From MED-G105 sp039814575 (lineage in GTDB: Bacteria; Pseudomonadota; Alphaproteobacteria; Caulobacterales; Parvularculaceae): a DNA stretch of 64,000 nucleotides. The position numbers and the translations under genes were made by a program. Shown here piece by piece: positions 18,744 to 28,157 of this stretch; positions within the stretch are counted from its first letter, which is position 1; every line of letters starts with the position of its first letter. The stretch spans positions 83,136 to 147,135 of the forward strand of contig JBCCAY010000009.1 in assembly GCA_039814575.1 (NCBI GenBank), read 5' to 3'. Under the pieces are notes generated by a model, which was not told the origin of the DNA, did no database searches, and was given only the letters and a program-made list of their open reading frames with translations.

Positions 18744-19293
18744 AGTGCCGATAAATCTCGTCTAATTCTACATCTGGGTATTCCGCATCCCGACTTGAGA
18801 TGACAACGGGGTCAACCGGCCAATCGATGGAGAATGCCGGATCATTCCAGCGAACGCCGCGGGCCGCCTCGGCTTTATGGGATGCATCCATGTAGTACAC
18901 CAACAGCGTATCCGGCGTCAGCGTCAGAAATCCGTGGGCGCACCCTTTGGGAATGAAAACGCCGCTGGCTTCGTCAGCCGATAAGCGAAAACCAAGCGAT
19001 CGCCCAAATGTTGCACTGTCCGGACGCAAATCAAGCGCCACGTCATAGACAGCGCCTTGGACGACCTGAACAAGTTTCGTTTCAGCATAGGGCGGCGCCT
19101 GATAGTGCATACCGCGAAGCGTATAGGGTTCAACATTCGTTGAGAGGCTGCTTTGCACTGGACGGAAATCAGAAACTCCCGCCCCCGCAAACGCGGCTTC
19201 GCAAAACAAGCGCGCAAAGCTGCCGCGCGCGTCCGCATGGCGTGTCGACGTCACACAGAAGACGCCTGGAATCTCCTGGGATTGTACCTCCAT
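18733..19293 (-). CDS. dTDP-4-dehydrorhamnose 3,5-epimerase-like protein
   Basis: About 186 residues of the RmlC cupin family. GSFARLFCEAAF, the active-site His in LRGMHYQAPPY, KLVQVVQGAVYDVALDLR and FIPKGCAHGFLT are all in register with RmlC. Because rfbF and rfbG lie upstream, the substrate is likely a CDP-4-keto-6-deoxy sugar, epimerised at C3 and/or C5. ATG at 19293 shares one base with the stop of the C-methyltransferase; a GTG three bases upstream is equally possible. Confidence 0.85.
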   Translation of the reverse strand: MEVQSQEIPGVFCVTSTRHADARGSFARLFCEAAFAGAGVSDFRPVQSSLSTNVEPYTLRGMHYQAPPYAETKLVQVVQGAVYDVALDLRPDSATFGRSLGFRLSADEASGVFIPKGCAHGFLTLTPDTLLVYYMDASHKAEAARGVRWNDPAFSIDWPVDPVVISSRDAEYPDVELDEIYRHYGA

Positions 19294-20546
19294 CACGCCG
19301 CACGCTCCGCACTTAGGATTTCAACACCATCCTCAGCCAGAACGAACGCCCCGCCCCAATCGGCGATATGGCGCTGTTCATACATAATCTCATCACGGAG
19401 GTTCCAGGGAAGAATGACGAGAAAATCTGGACGAACATCGCCAATGACCGAAGGCGCAACAATCGGAATATGCGAACCCGGCGCTAAACGCCCTTGCTTG
19501 GCGGGGTTTTTATCGGCGATAAAAGCGATATCGTTCGTCCCTACACCGCAATATTGCGAAAACGTATTGCCCTTCGCCGCTGCGCCATAGGCGGCGATGA
19601 CCGCGTCGCTATGCGTCGCGAGAAACGCCTTAAACGCTTCTTTGCGCCCATTCGCGCGCGACACCAGCGCCTTAACGCCCCCAGCCCTATTAAGACCCGC
19701 TCGGCTTTCGCGCGCCATAACATCGTGCACAGAGGACGTCGCGCGGTTCGGCGTACGGCTTGCCGTCACGCGCAAGCTGCCGCCATGGGTCGACAGCATC
19801 TCCACATCGGAAACGGCGAGACCGTGGCGCGCCAAGAGGCCGCTAACCGCCGTTAAAGAGAAGTATGAATAGTGCTCATGATAAATCGTATCGAACTGCG
19901 CGCCGTCAATCAGCGCCGATAGATGGGGAAACTCGAAACTGACAACGCCGTCAGGCGATAGCAAGCAGTCAACGCCGGCCAGAAAACCATTTACGTCAGG
20001 CACATGGGCGAGCACATTATTTGCGACGATAAGGTCAGCAGTCCCATGCCGAGACCGAACCGTTTTCGCCGTGTCCTCGTCAAAAAACGCCGTATACGTC
20101 TCGACCCCAACACGTCGCGCCGCTTCCGCGCACACAGCCGCCGGATCAACGCCCAAACACGGAACGTCAGCTTCGACAAAATTGCGTAACAGATAACCGT
20201 CATTCGATCCGACTTCGACAACGAAGCTCTCTCCCCCAAGCGCTTGTCGCTCAATGGCCCGTTGCGCGAATTTCGCAGCGTGACTGAGCCATGTTGTAGA
20301 AAACGAAGAGAAATAAGCATAATCCGGCGTAAACAGCGCGTGCGCCGGGGCCGGGTCGCGCACATGCATAACCTTACAGTTTTCGCAAAACTGAACGGCG
20401 AGCGGCCATTTCTCCTCAGCCGCCGCAGCTTCTGGCGTCGCCTCGAGATAGGCGTTAGCAACAGCCATATCGCCAAGGTCCATAACCAGTGACGGGTTCG
20501 GTGCGCCGCACACATGACAAACATTCGTTAACGGATGACTTCTCAT
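19293..20546 (-). CDS. NDP-hexose C-methyltransferase
   Basis: About 417 residues in the three-part layout of sugar C-3 methyltransferases (TylC3/NovU type). An N-terminal zinc site comprises CHVCGAPN and FCENCKVMH. The SAM domain has VVEVGSNDGYLLRNF and IYHEHYSYFSL, the last holding the Tyr/Glu/His catalytic residues. A C-terminal domain contains AYGAAAKGNTF. The ATG at 20546 overlaps the TGA of rfbG as ATGA. It should transfer a methyl group to carbon 3 of a 4-keto-6-deoxy CDP-sugar. Confidence 0.87.
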   Translation of the reverse strand: MRSHPLTNVCHVCGAPNPSLVMDLGDMAVANAYLEATPEAAAAEEKWPLAVQFCENCKVMHVRDPAPAHALFTPDYAYFSSFSTTWLSHAAKFAQRAIERQALGGESFVVEVGSNDGYLLRNFVEADVPCLGVDPAAVCAEAARRVGVETYTAFFDEDTAKTVRSRHGTADLIVANNVLAHVPDVNGFLAGVDCLLSPDGVVSFEFPHLSALIDGAQFDTIYHEHYSYFSLTAVSGLLARHGLAVSDVEMLSTHGGSLRVTASRTPNRATSSVHDVMARESRAGLNRAGGVKALVSRANGRKEAFKAFLATHSDAVIAAYGAAAKGNTFSQYCGVGTNDIAFIADKNPAKQGRLAPGSHIPIVAPSVIGDVRPDFLVILPWNLRDEIMYEQRHIADWGGAFVLAEDGVEILSAERAA

Positions 20547-21742
20547 GAAACGCACCGCACGTCTTGCGCGCCCGCCCCGTCAACGCCGCTGGTCTCGCGC
20601 CGGTACAGCGCAAGATCCCGGCGGCTATACGCCGCCATATCCTCTCCGGCGCGCCAAGCCTTCGTCCAATTCGCCGTTTGTCGGATCATCGCGGCCCGCG
20701 AGAGGCGCGGCGCAACATCGAGCGTTCGGCGCGCAAGGTCGCTATTGATCGATAACATAGGCGCGTCCGCGCCGGCGCGGCGCGCATCGGGCTCAGCGGC
20801 CGGCGCCTTGCCGCCAAGCGCCGCCGCCAATTCGGTCGCCAGAACGCGCGCCGTGGCGGCTTCTTCAGTAGAGGGACCAAAATTCAAGGCCGGCGGAAAA
20901 TCTTTCCCCCCACGTAAAAGCGCGGCATAGCGGATATATCCGGCAAGGCAGTCAAATACATGCTGCCAAGGGCGCGTCGCCTCAGGACGGCGCAAGATGA
21001 CGCGGTCCCCGGCTATCGCGGCGCGCACGCAATCTGACGCTAAACGATGCGGCGCGAAGTCGCCGCCGCCAATAACATTGCCCGCTCGCGCCGTAGCAAC
21101 CGCAACGCCGCGTTCTTCGAAATACTGGGCGCGATAAGGCGCAACGACAGCTTCGCACGCCGCTTTCGACGCTGAATAGGGGTCTGCGCCGCCAAGCGCA
21201 TCAGTCTCTTGATAGGACCGCCCGCTTGCGTCATTGACATATACTTTGTCCGATGTGGCGACCAAGACAGCGCGCAATTCGTCGATAGTTCGCAATGCGT
21301 CCAATAGGTGCGCTGTCCCAAGCACATTAGTTTCGAACGCCAGGACGGGATCGCGAAGGCATTCCAAAACAATGGACTGGGCGGCCAAATGGAACACCGT
21401 ATCAGGACGAATATCGCGCACTACTTGCGAGACGGCGTCGCGGTCTCGCACATCAACAAACCGGCCGACGCAAGCCTCGTCGACGGATGCAATAGAAAAG
21501 AGATTTGGTTCCGACGAGGGCGGCGGCAGGGATAATCCGTAAACCTCCGCGCCGAGTTCGGAAAGCCACAAGCTCAGCCAAGCGCCTTTAAAGCCCGTAT
21601 GGCCGGTGACGAGAACCCTTACGCCGCGCCAACCGCCTTCAGGGGAAGGCGTCGACGACGGTCCGGGCCTTTCAACGGCGACACTTGCGCCGACGGTTTG
21701 CGATCGTCCCAAATCTTCCAAGGCGCTTCGCCGCTTTCCCAC
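20543..21742 (-). CDS. rfbG: CDP-glucose 4,6-dehydratase
   Basis: An extended short-chain dehydrogenase with VLVTGHTGFKGAWL (NAD loop, diagnostic of RfbG), VFHLAAQSIVLE and the catalytic YSASK. It converts CDP-glucose to CDP-4-keto-6-deoxyglucose. The start is uncertain: the only long option is GTG at 21742, which overlaps rfbF by 124 bp; TTG codons at 21721 and 21712 would shorten this, and no ATG is available before the NAD loop. Homology with the family begins only near GWRGVRVLV, so ~30 residues may be untranslated or a lineage-specific extension. Confidence 0.9.
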   Translation of the reverse strand: MGKRRSALEDLGRSQTVGASVAVERPGPSSTPSPEGGWRGVRVLVTGHTGFKGAWLSLWLSELGAEVYGLSLPPPSSEPNLFSIASVDEACVGRFVDVRDRDAVSQVVRDIRPDTVFHLAAQSIVLECLRDPVLAFETNVLGTAHLLDALRTIDELRAVLVATSDKVYVNDASGRSYQETDALGGADPYSASKAACEAVVAPYRAQYFEERGVAVATARAGNVIGGGDFAPHRLASDCVRAAIAGDRVILRRPEATRPWQHVFDCLAGYIRYAALLRGGKDFPPALNFGPSTEEAATARVLATELAAALGGKAPAAEPDARRAGADAPMLSINSDLARRTLDVAPRLSRAAMIRQTANWTKAWRAGEDMAAYSRRDLALYRRETSGVDGAGAQDVRCVS

Positions 21743-22476
21743 AAGGCCTCAAGGTACTTTTTGTCGCGCAACGTATCCATCGGCCGCCAGAAACCATCAT
21801 GGGTGTATGCCTTTAGTCGGCCTTCGGCGGCAAGCGATTCCATAGGCCCCGCCTCCCACACCGTATCGTCGTCCGTAATTCGATCTAGAACGGTCGGATC
21901 AAGAACAAAAAATCCGCCATTAATCAACGCGCCGTCGCCGCGCGGCTTTTCCACGAATTGCGTGACCGTGTCGTCGTCTAGTTCAAGACCGCCCCAGCGG
22001 CTTGGCGGCGAGACCGCGGTGACCGTCGCCGGAGCCCCATGGGCGCGATGAAAAGCAATAAGCGCTGAGATATCGATGTCGGCGACGCCGTCGCCATAGG
22101 TCATGCAAAACGGCGCATCGTCGTCGAGATATCGGCGAACCCGGCGCAACCGCCCGCCGGTCATGGTGTTAAGGCCCGTTTCAACGAGCGTCACGCGCCA
22201 CGGCTCAGCGACGTTTTGATGAACTTCCATTTCGCCCGTGCGCGTATCAATCGTGATATCGGCGCTCTGCATAAGGTAATTGGCGAAATATTCTTTGATC
22301 ACGTGGCCTTTATAGCCCAAGCAAATCACAAAATCGGATATGCCGTGCGCCGCGTAAATTTTCATGATGTGCCAAAGGATCGGCCGATCAGAGATCTCGA
22401 TCATTGGTTTAGGACGCAGATGCGTTTCTTCCGCTATCCGCGTTCCATATCCCCCGGCGAGTATCACCGCTTTCAT
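21619..22476 (-). CDS. rfbF: Glucose-1-phosphate cytidylyltransferase
   Basis: The ATG at 22476 gives MKAVILAGGYGTRIAEET, the exact family start, with AAAGGG upstream; the in-frame upstream extension is not family-like. Other motifs are LRPKPMIEI, YGDGVADIDI (metal Asp) and FVEKPRGDG. The enzyme makes CDP-glucose from glucose-1-phosphate and CTP, feeding rfbG. The C terminus continues ~25 residues past the normal end (WKIW) with a basic tail in the region overlapping rfbG, suggesting its original stop was lost. Confidence 0.92.
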   Translation of the reverse strand: MKAVILAGGYGTRIAEETHLRPKPMIEISDRPILWHIMKIYAAHGISDFVICLGYKGHVIKEYFANYLMQSADITIDTRTGEMEVHQNVAEPWRVTLVETGLNTMTGGRLRRVRRYLDDDAPFCMTYGDGVADIDISALIAFHRAHGAPATVTAVSPPSRWGGLELDDDTVTQFVEKPRGDGALINGGFFVLDPTVLDRITDDDTVWEAGPMESLAAEGRLKAYTHDGFWRPMDTLRDKKYLEALWESGEAPWKIWDDRKPSAQVSPLKGPDRRRRLPLKAVGAA

Positions 22477-22486
22477 AGTGCGCCCT

Positions 22487-23752
22487 TTAGGCTGCCTGCT
22501 GCTTTTGACCGCTGCGCTTTTCAACAGCGCGCTTAGCTTTCGCGTCGTCAAACCGTTGCGCGTATCCCGCCAACAATCTCCAATGTCTGAGCTGATCCGC
22601 GGCGAACGGCAAGATCAAGCCATGGAACTTTGTGGCGACGTCAAAAACGCCGTTCCAGCCGAATTGGGTGGTGTCAAAGGACGTCAAGCCGGCATTGCCC
22701 AACGGCCCCACCATTCGCGTGGACGGCGTGAACTGCGCCGCCTCAAGGCGCGCCGCATCGAGCGCGTGTTTTTTGGCGAACGCGAGAAGGCGCACGCGTT
22801 CCGTTTCAAAACATTGCGGATCGCGGACGCGCAAGAGCTCCAGCACGCAACTGTCGAGAAACCGTTGCGGCGGAACCGAAAAAGCCAGCCCCAACTTCTC
22901 AAGGATCGCCTTAAACGACGAAACGACAATCGGCACATGCAAACCGGCGTCGAGGAATTCATCGTAAACAATGTCCGCCGTACCCAACTCATCCAGATAG
23001 TCGCGGACGGTTCGTGTGCGCTCCAGCTCAGCAATGTCGGCGGTGCCTGATTTTCCCGAACTTCCCTGGATCGACACCGTGCCCGAATATTGCACAAAAT
23101 GATCCACATACCGCGCATTCGTGATGCCGCTGGCGTAGTCGACCGTATGGCTGAGAAAATACCGGCCATGGTCGCGCTTTATATTTTCGATGACGCGGCG
23201 GCGAACGACGCCGTGATAGACAGATGGACCGATGAGCGGCCATTTATCATCGCAAATCCAATTTTGCTGCGCTTGGGTGACGATGTCGCCCGGCAAACGG
23301 CTTAAAGAAAGCTCGCTGTACTTCAGGTTAAGCAGTCCGCCCTCATCGCCTGGGAAACACGGCCATTTGTAATTGAGGGTCGACCAGGAGAAAGCGTCTG
23401 ACTCGATATTCTCCGTCAAGAAATCAAGAATATCGAAGGCGTCCATTTTAAAACCGTCATCGTCGCCGATGAAGGACACCCATTCAGTCTCCAGCAAGGG
23501 AATCGCCCGCTCCCAATTCTCATCCATCCGCAAAACGCGATCTGCACTTTCAACGAATTGGACATGCTGAAGAATATCCAGCTGTTCCAAGAGGTTCTGT
23601 AGAAGCGCGCGATCATCGGAATTGTCGAGAATGATGATGCGGACGTCGCTACGTTGCGCGGCTAAAATCGAAAGGACGGCGGCGACGCAATAGGTCTGCC
23701 GGTTCCGCGTTGGAATGACGATCGTATATTTTGCGGCGGAGGTGTGGGGCAT
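22487..23752 (-). CDS. Family 2 glycosyltransferase
   Basis: 421 residues with a GT-A fold: YTIVIPTRNRQTYCVAAV at the N terminus, IIILDNSDDRAL for the nucleotide site and VSFIGDDDGF, the DxD-type metal motif. The C-terminal ~200 residues are not recognisable. No membrane helices. It is the first gene of the leftward glycan run and ends 10 nt before rfbF, so it probably transfers one of the sugars the cluster makes. Confidence 0.83.
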   Translation of the reverse strand: MPHTSAAKYTIVIPTRNRQTYCVAAVLSILAAQRSDVRIIILDNSDDRALLQNLLEQLDILQHVQFVESADRVLRMDENWERAIPLLETEWVSFIGDDDGFKMDAFDILDFLTENIESDAFSWSTLNYKWPCFPGDEGGLLNLKYSELSLSRLPGDIVTQAQQNWICDDKWPLIGPSVYHGVVRRRVIENIKRDHGRYFLSHTVDYASGITNARYVDHFVQYSGTVSIQGSSGKSGTADIAELERTRTVRDYLDELGTADIVYDEFLDAGLHVPIVVSSFKAILEKLGLAFSVPPQRFLDSCVLELLRVRDPQCFETERVRLLAFAKKHALDAARLEAAQFTPSTRMVGPLGNAGLTSFDTTQFGWNGVFDVATKFHGLILPFAADQLRHWRLLAGYAQRFDDAKAKRAVEKRSGQKQQAA

Positions 23753-23934
23753 GGGCGCGCCTTCTGCTATTGCGTTAAGCCTCCGCTGTGATTAACCGAA
23801 TTTGTTAAACACACGGTAAAACTTGGCGTCGGCGTATAAAGACTTTCTTAACCATGCCTATTTGTGGATCGGCTCGGCCCTCATGAGGATGAGCCCGTGA
23901 GTCCTCCGCTGACGCAAACGGCTTATGACACACG

Positions 23935-26457
23935 CTACAACCGCGTCCGCAGAGTGAACACGAAGGTTCTCGGCGGACCGAAGCGTGCCTCGCCGCTAAG
24001 ACCACCGACATCTCCAATAGATTCTAAGTAGCGCTCATCGGACAGGTTCAAGACGTTGAATTGGATCTCGAGATTTTCCGTCATTGAATAAGACGCGAGC
24101 ATATCGACGGTCATAAAACCATCAATTTCCACGCCGTCACGCACAGCTTCCCTATCGGATTGAAAACGCGGTCCACCGCCGACAGTAAAGCCCTGAAGCG
24201 GTCCATCTTGAAATTGATAGGCGCCGAAAGCGCTGAATGTATGTTTCGGCGGCGTCGCCAATACGAGACTTTGGTTTGCCTCTTCCGCACGTTCAACGTC
24301 TACGAAACCATATGACAGATTGATATTAGCGCCTACAAACGGTTTAACATCCGCAACAGCTTCAAACCCTCGGTTTGTCTGCTCACCAATCGGAACGACA
24401 AAGTTCTCTACACCGCGGATATTCGTCGGATCGTTGACGGCAATATTATTACGGACCGTGTTGAACAATGCAGCGCGATATTCCACGACGTCGTTAAAAA
24501 GAGCGCCTTTCATACCTAGCTCATAACTTACGGCCGTTTCAGGCCCAACAGCATCGCCGGAACGCAATCGTCCGCCTTGGGGAACGAAAGACTCTGCAAA
24601 ACTAGCGTAAATATTCACCGTCTCCGATACGCTCGCCGTCGCCCCAAGGCGAAACGTCACATCGCTTCTATTAGTGGGGACGCCGCGAAAGCCCCGTGAC
24701 ACCACTTCAAAATCGTCATAGCGGACGCCTCCTATGACGCTAAGCCAATCTGTCGGCCGGACCGCGGCTTCTGCGAAGACTGAAAACAGTTGGCTGTCAT
24801 CGTCAACAAATGGACTAAAGTCAGCCGCCAATGGCGTCGCCGGCAAAACAGGAAATGATTCGTCAAATATATTGAGCGGCCCAAATGTCTGGCCGAACGC
24901 AAATGGTCTTAAAACTTCGCTCTCAATATAGGCGACGCCAACGACAAAATCTTGCCTTCGCCCGCCAATCTCAACATCGTAAGAAAGTTGTGCATCGATA
25001 AACGTATTGTCATCATTAAATGATCCGTTCCATGAATAAGTGTACACGACTGGATTATCAGGGCTGATGCCGGACAGTTCATCATTATAAAGGTAGTTGA
25101 AAAACCCCGATGTATTTTGATAGTCAAGCCGGCTGTTTTGATGACTACCCCTGAGCGTGAGTTTAAGGTTATCCAGGAACGCGTGATTAAACTCTCCTTC
25201 GATATATATATCTTCGCCGTCAGTACGCGAGTTGTCAAAGCCAAGATACAAGTCAGTGCTAAACGCCGATGGAACAGATCCGTCATTGAATAGTGGAAAT
25301 GAGGCAGTTGGAACAGTTTGGATCTTGCGATAAGAAAAGCTTAACTGTGCGCTCGTGCGATCCGACATAACGAAATCGAGGACGGGCCTAATGGCGAAAA
25401 CTTCTCGGTTGGTTACGTCATCGTCGAAACCAATATTGCGGTAGGCGCCTGAGAGTCGAGCACGAACGATGTCGCCGTCGAATAGCGCGCCAGAGTTCAA
25501 ATCGAACTCACCTGAAAATGATCCAAACTGATCCGTCGACAGGTCAAAAGCAATAAATGGCTCAAGCTCCGGCGATTTTGTAACAGTGTTTATAATACCG
25601 CCCGGCAAAACCGGCCCCAGACTGATTGACGTCGGGCCCTTTAAAACCTCATATCGATCAACGAATGAGTCGTCACGAAAACCAGCGCCATTGGCAAAAC
25701 TCTGTGCGCGATTGTTCACCAACACACTAGCGAAGAAACCTCGCGTCAGGAATTGAGGCGCCCCAGAGTTAAAAAAATCGCGAGAAATAGTGACGTTAGG
25801 CAAATTGGCGAGAGCGTCGATCGCGCGAATATTCCCCCTTTGATCTAGAAAGTCTCGGTCGACGACATTGAAAGAAAAGGGAAGCTCTTTGGGATCAATG
25901 GGAATTCGATTAATCAGTGATTGTTGAAAACGCCCCGTAACAACAATCTCATCGCCGGGCACAAAGGACTCGTCGGAATCAATCGAAGCGCTACGCGAAG
26001 ATTCAATCAGCCGATCTTCGTCTGTGCTTTTCACAATAACGAAAGCATCATTTTTAGCCGTTACCGCAAGTTCCGATCCTGCGAGTGCTCGGCGAAGCGC
26101 CTCTTCTGCGCTCGTTGCATCGAATATTGCGGGTGCCGACTTGCCGATGACTAAATCAGGTGAGGCTCTTACTTCAGTATCGAAACCCTCCGATATCAAG
26201 GAAAGTGATTGCATCAACGGGCCTGCTGGAATTTCGATCGACGTTTCTTCGCTTGTGCTTTGATAGGCCGCTTGCGCGTGGATCGTCGGCGCCATCGCTA
26301 AAATCACCATCGACGACGCAGCGCCCTTAAGTATGAACTTACCGGACTGAATTTTTTCTCGTTGTCCCACAAAATCCTCCCACCATTTCCTGCGAACGCC
26401 ACTCATTTGCGCGACCTTATATGATATTTTTTTCACTATGAAAGCCCCCGCCTTCAA
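23935..26457 (-). CDS. TonB-dependent siderophore-type receptor with STN domain
   Basis: 840 residues. After a signal peptide (~44-62, ending IHAQA) lies a secretin/TonB short N-terminal (STN) domain (SIEIPAGPLMQSLSLIS through AFVIVKS). A plug domain follows (ELPFSFNVVDRDFLDQRG, RGFFASVLVNN, VLKGPTSISLG, GGIINTVTKSP) and then a 22-strand barrel ending in LRTRL. STN domains usually signal to a FecR-type anti-sigma factor, but none is adjacent. Substrate is probably a ferric siderophore. The first ~40 residues before the signal peptide may be over-called; a start further in is possible. No clear Fur box was seen. Confidence 0.88.
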   Translation of the reverse strand: MKAGAFIVKKISYKVAQMSGVRRKWWEDFVGQREKIQSGKFILKGAASSMVILAMAPTIHAQAAYQSTSEETSIEIPAGPLMQSLSLISEGFDTEVRASPDLVIGKSAPAIFDATSAEEALRRALAGSELAVTAKNDAFVIVKSTDEDRLIESSRSASIDSDESFVPGDEIVVTGRFQQSLINRIPIDPKELPFSFNVVDRDFLDQRGNIRAIDALANLPNVTISRDFFNSGAPQFLTRGFFASVLVNNRAQSFANGAGFRDDSFVDRYEVLKGPTSISLGPVLPGGIINTVTKSPELEPFIAFDLSTDQFGSFSGEFDLNSGALFDGDIVRARLSGAYRNIGFDDDVTNREVFAIRPVLDFVMSDRTSAQLSFSYRKIQTVPTASFPLFNDGSVPSAFSTDLYLGFDNSRTDGEDIYIEGEFNHAFLDNLKLTLRGSHQNSRLDYQNTSGFFNYLYNDELSGISPDNPVVYTYSWNGSFNDDNTFIDAQLSYDVEIGGRRQDFVVGVAYIESEVLRPFAFGQTFGPLNIFDESFPVLPATPLAADFSPFVDDDSQLFSVFAEAAVRPTDWLSVIGGVRYDDFEVVSRGFRGVPTNRSDVTFRLGATASVSETVNIYASFAESFVPQGGRLRSGDAVGPETAVSYELGMKGALFNDVVEYRAALFNTVRNNIAVNDPTNIRGVENFVVPIGEQTNRGFEAVADVKPFVGANINLSYGFVDVERAEEANQSLVLATPPKHTFSAFGAYQFQDGPLQGFTVGGGPRFQSDREAVRDGVEIDGFMTVDMLASYSMTENLEIQFNVLNLSDERYLESIGDVGGLSGEARFGPPRTFVFTLRTRL

Positions 26458-26803
26458 AATTTATGAAAAATATTTCATTGTCTTGACGCAGATAGAGCGA
26501 ATTGGCGCCGCCGAGTTGGAGGGATAAACGGACCTAGAACGCCCCTTTGGGCGAACGACATCAGTGGCATTGCCGCACAAAAAACGTCGGCATCGGTCAT
26601 GCAGTCATCGACCGCCACTATCTTGGATTGGAAAAAGTAATTGTAAAATAACGTAAGCTGTTGCGCGAAGAGTTCCGTGTTAGAACTAAACAAGGAGCGC
26701 AAGACGAGCATTGAATTTAACAAACGTGTCAGTGAAACAGTAACACACTGAGCAGTAGGGTTTGTTCTTTTGGCCTATGCCACGAAGATAGTTAGGATTT
26801 CAT
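26458..26803. other. Intergenic region upstream of the TonB receptor
   Basis: About 346 bp between the receptor start and tRNA-Lys. A small leftward open frame (26475-26723) has no recognisable similarity and no good ribosome site, so nothing is called. The region must contain the receptor promoter. Confidence 0.4.
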
Positions 26804-26879
26804 TGGTGAGCCCAGAAGGGTTCGAACCTTCGACCTACTGATTAAAAGTCAGTTGCTCTACCAGCTGAGCTATGGGCCC
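26804..26879 (-). tRNA. tRNA-Lys (anticodon TTT)
   Basis: A complete 76-nt cloverleaf including encoded CCA. The acceptor stem GGGCCCA pairs with TGGGCTC (one G-T), the D arm is AGCTCAGCTGGTAGAGC, the anticodon loop CTTTTAA and the T arm GGTTCGAACCC-like. No integrated element is seen next to it. Confidence 0.97.
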
Positions 26880-26895
26880 CACACTTGGGAAACGC

Positions 26896-26921
26896 AAAAG
26901 GGCCGCGGACGAGCGCGACCC
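26896..26921 (-). terminator. Rho-independent terminator after tgt
   Basis: Read leftward, GGGTCGCG and CGCGGCCC form an 8-bp stem (one G-T) around a 6-nt loop, directly followed by TTTT. It lies about 110 bp downstream of tgt and 17 bp before tRNA-Lys, so it should end the housekeeping transcript. Confidence 0.65.
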
Positions 26922-27029
26922 TCAGCGTCGAAAGCGGAACCTAATCGCGCGCGGCGGCTCGGTCAACCGGTATCGCCAGCCCGTTTTGACGCTGTTTGAA
27001 ATAATATCCCCAAGCGCGGAGGCGGCCTG

Positions 27030-28157
27030 CTAAAGTAGGGATTCGCCCGTCGTTTGTGCGAACTCAGCTTTAAATGCGGCAAATGCGCCGACGCTTATTG
27101 CAGCCCGCATCGACGCCATAAGCTCTTGATAATAATGAAGATTATGCCAGGACAACAGCATCGGCCCCAGATACTCGCCGGCGCGGAAGAGGTGATGCAG
27201 ATAGGCTTTGGTGTAATCCCTGCTCGCCGGACACGCGCTGTCTGGGTCTAGCGGCGCATCATCCTCGGCGAATTTGGCGTTTTTGAGATTGATAGCGCCT
27301 GATTTGGTCCAAGCCTGCCCGTGGCGACCGGAGCGCGTCGGCGCCACGCAATCGAACATATCAATCCCCCGCGCCACCGCGCCGACCAAATCCCCCGGCT
27401 TGCCGACGCCCATAAGATAGCGCGGTTTGTCAGCGGGCATCGGCGGACAAGTGACGTCGAGCACCCGAAACATCTCTTCACGCCCCTCGCCCACCGCAAG
27501 ACCGCCGACGGCGTATCCCGGAAAATCAAGCTTCAACAGGCCCTCAAGGCTCTTAAGGCGAAGATCGTCATAGTTCGCCCCCTGAACGATGCCGAACAGC
27601 GCCTGGCCCGGCTTTCCATGCTCTGCGAAGGCCGTTTGGCACCGCGCCGCCCATCGCAAGGATAACTGCATGGACGCCTCAGCGTCTTCATGGGCGATGG
27701 GGATCGCCGGGCATTCATCAAGCTGCATCTGAATGTCAGCGCCGAGAAGACATTGAATTTCGATTGACCGCTCCGGCGTCAACATATGCCGCGAACCGTC
27801 AATGTGAGACTGGAAGCTGACGCCCTCTTCGGTCAGTTTGCGTAGGCTCGACAAAGACATGACCTGAAAGCCGCCGGAATCGGTGAGGATCGGGCGCGGC
27901 CAGTTCATGAATTTGTGAAGGCCGCCTAGGCGCGCCACACGCTCCGCTCCCGGACGGAGCATTAAATGGTATGTGTTGCCGAGAAGAATGTCAGCGCCCG
28001 TCGCGCGCACATGCTCAGGCAACATCGCTTTCACGGTCGCCGCCGTGCCAACCGGCATAAAGGCCGGTGTTTGGATGTCGCCGCGCGGCGTTTCAATAAC
28101 GCCCGTTCGCGCGGCGCCGTCGCGCGCCGATAGTTTAAACGAAAACGTCTCAGTCAT
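27030..28157 (-). CDS. tgt: tRNA-guanine(34) transglycosylase with altered zinc site
   Basis: 375 residues, normal length. It exchanges guanine for preQ1 in the anticodon of Asn, Asp, His and Tyr tRNAs. Active-site stretches are intact: LTDSGGFQVMSL with the first Asp, FGIVQGANY, GGLAVGEG and MFDCVAPTR with the nucleophile Asp. The zinc motif is odd: instead of Cys-x-Cys-x2-Cys, residues 307-312 read Ser-Ala-Cys-Pro-Ala-Ser, followed by the expected His-containing SWHN. Two of three cysteines are thus serine. The start overlaps the stop of queA, the next enzyme of queuosine synthesis. Confidence 0.95.
   Translation of the reverse strand: MTETFSFKLSARDGAARTGVIETPRGDIQTPAFMPVGTAATVKAMLPEHVRATGADILLGNTYHLMLRPGAERVARLGGLHKFMNWPRPILTDSGGFQVMSLSSLRKLTEEGVSFQSHIDGSRHMLTPERSIEIQCLLGADIQMQLDECPAIPIAHEDAEASMQLSLRWAARCQTAFAEHGKPGQALFGIVQGANYDDLRLKSLEGLLKLDFPGYAVGGLAVGEGREEMFRVLDVTCPPMPADKPRYLMGVGKPGDLVGAVARGIDMFDCVAPTRSGRHGQAWTKSGAINLKNAKFAEDDAPLDPDSACPASRDYTKAYLHHLFRAGEYLGPMLLSWHNLHYYQELMASMRAAISVGAFAAFKAEFAQTTGESLL

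Noticed and set aside
26475..26723. Leftward 82-residue frame upstream of the TonB receptor
   Set aside because: No recognisable features; occupies the receptor promoter region.
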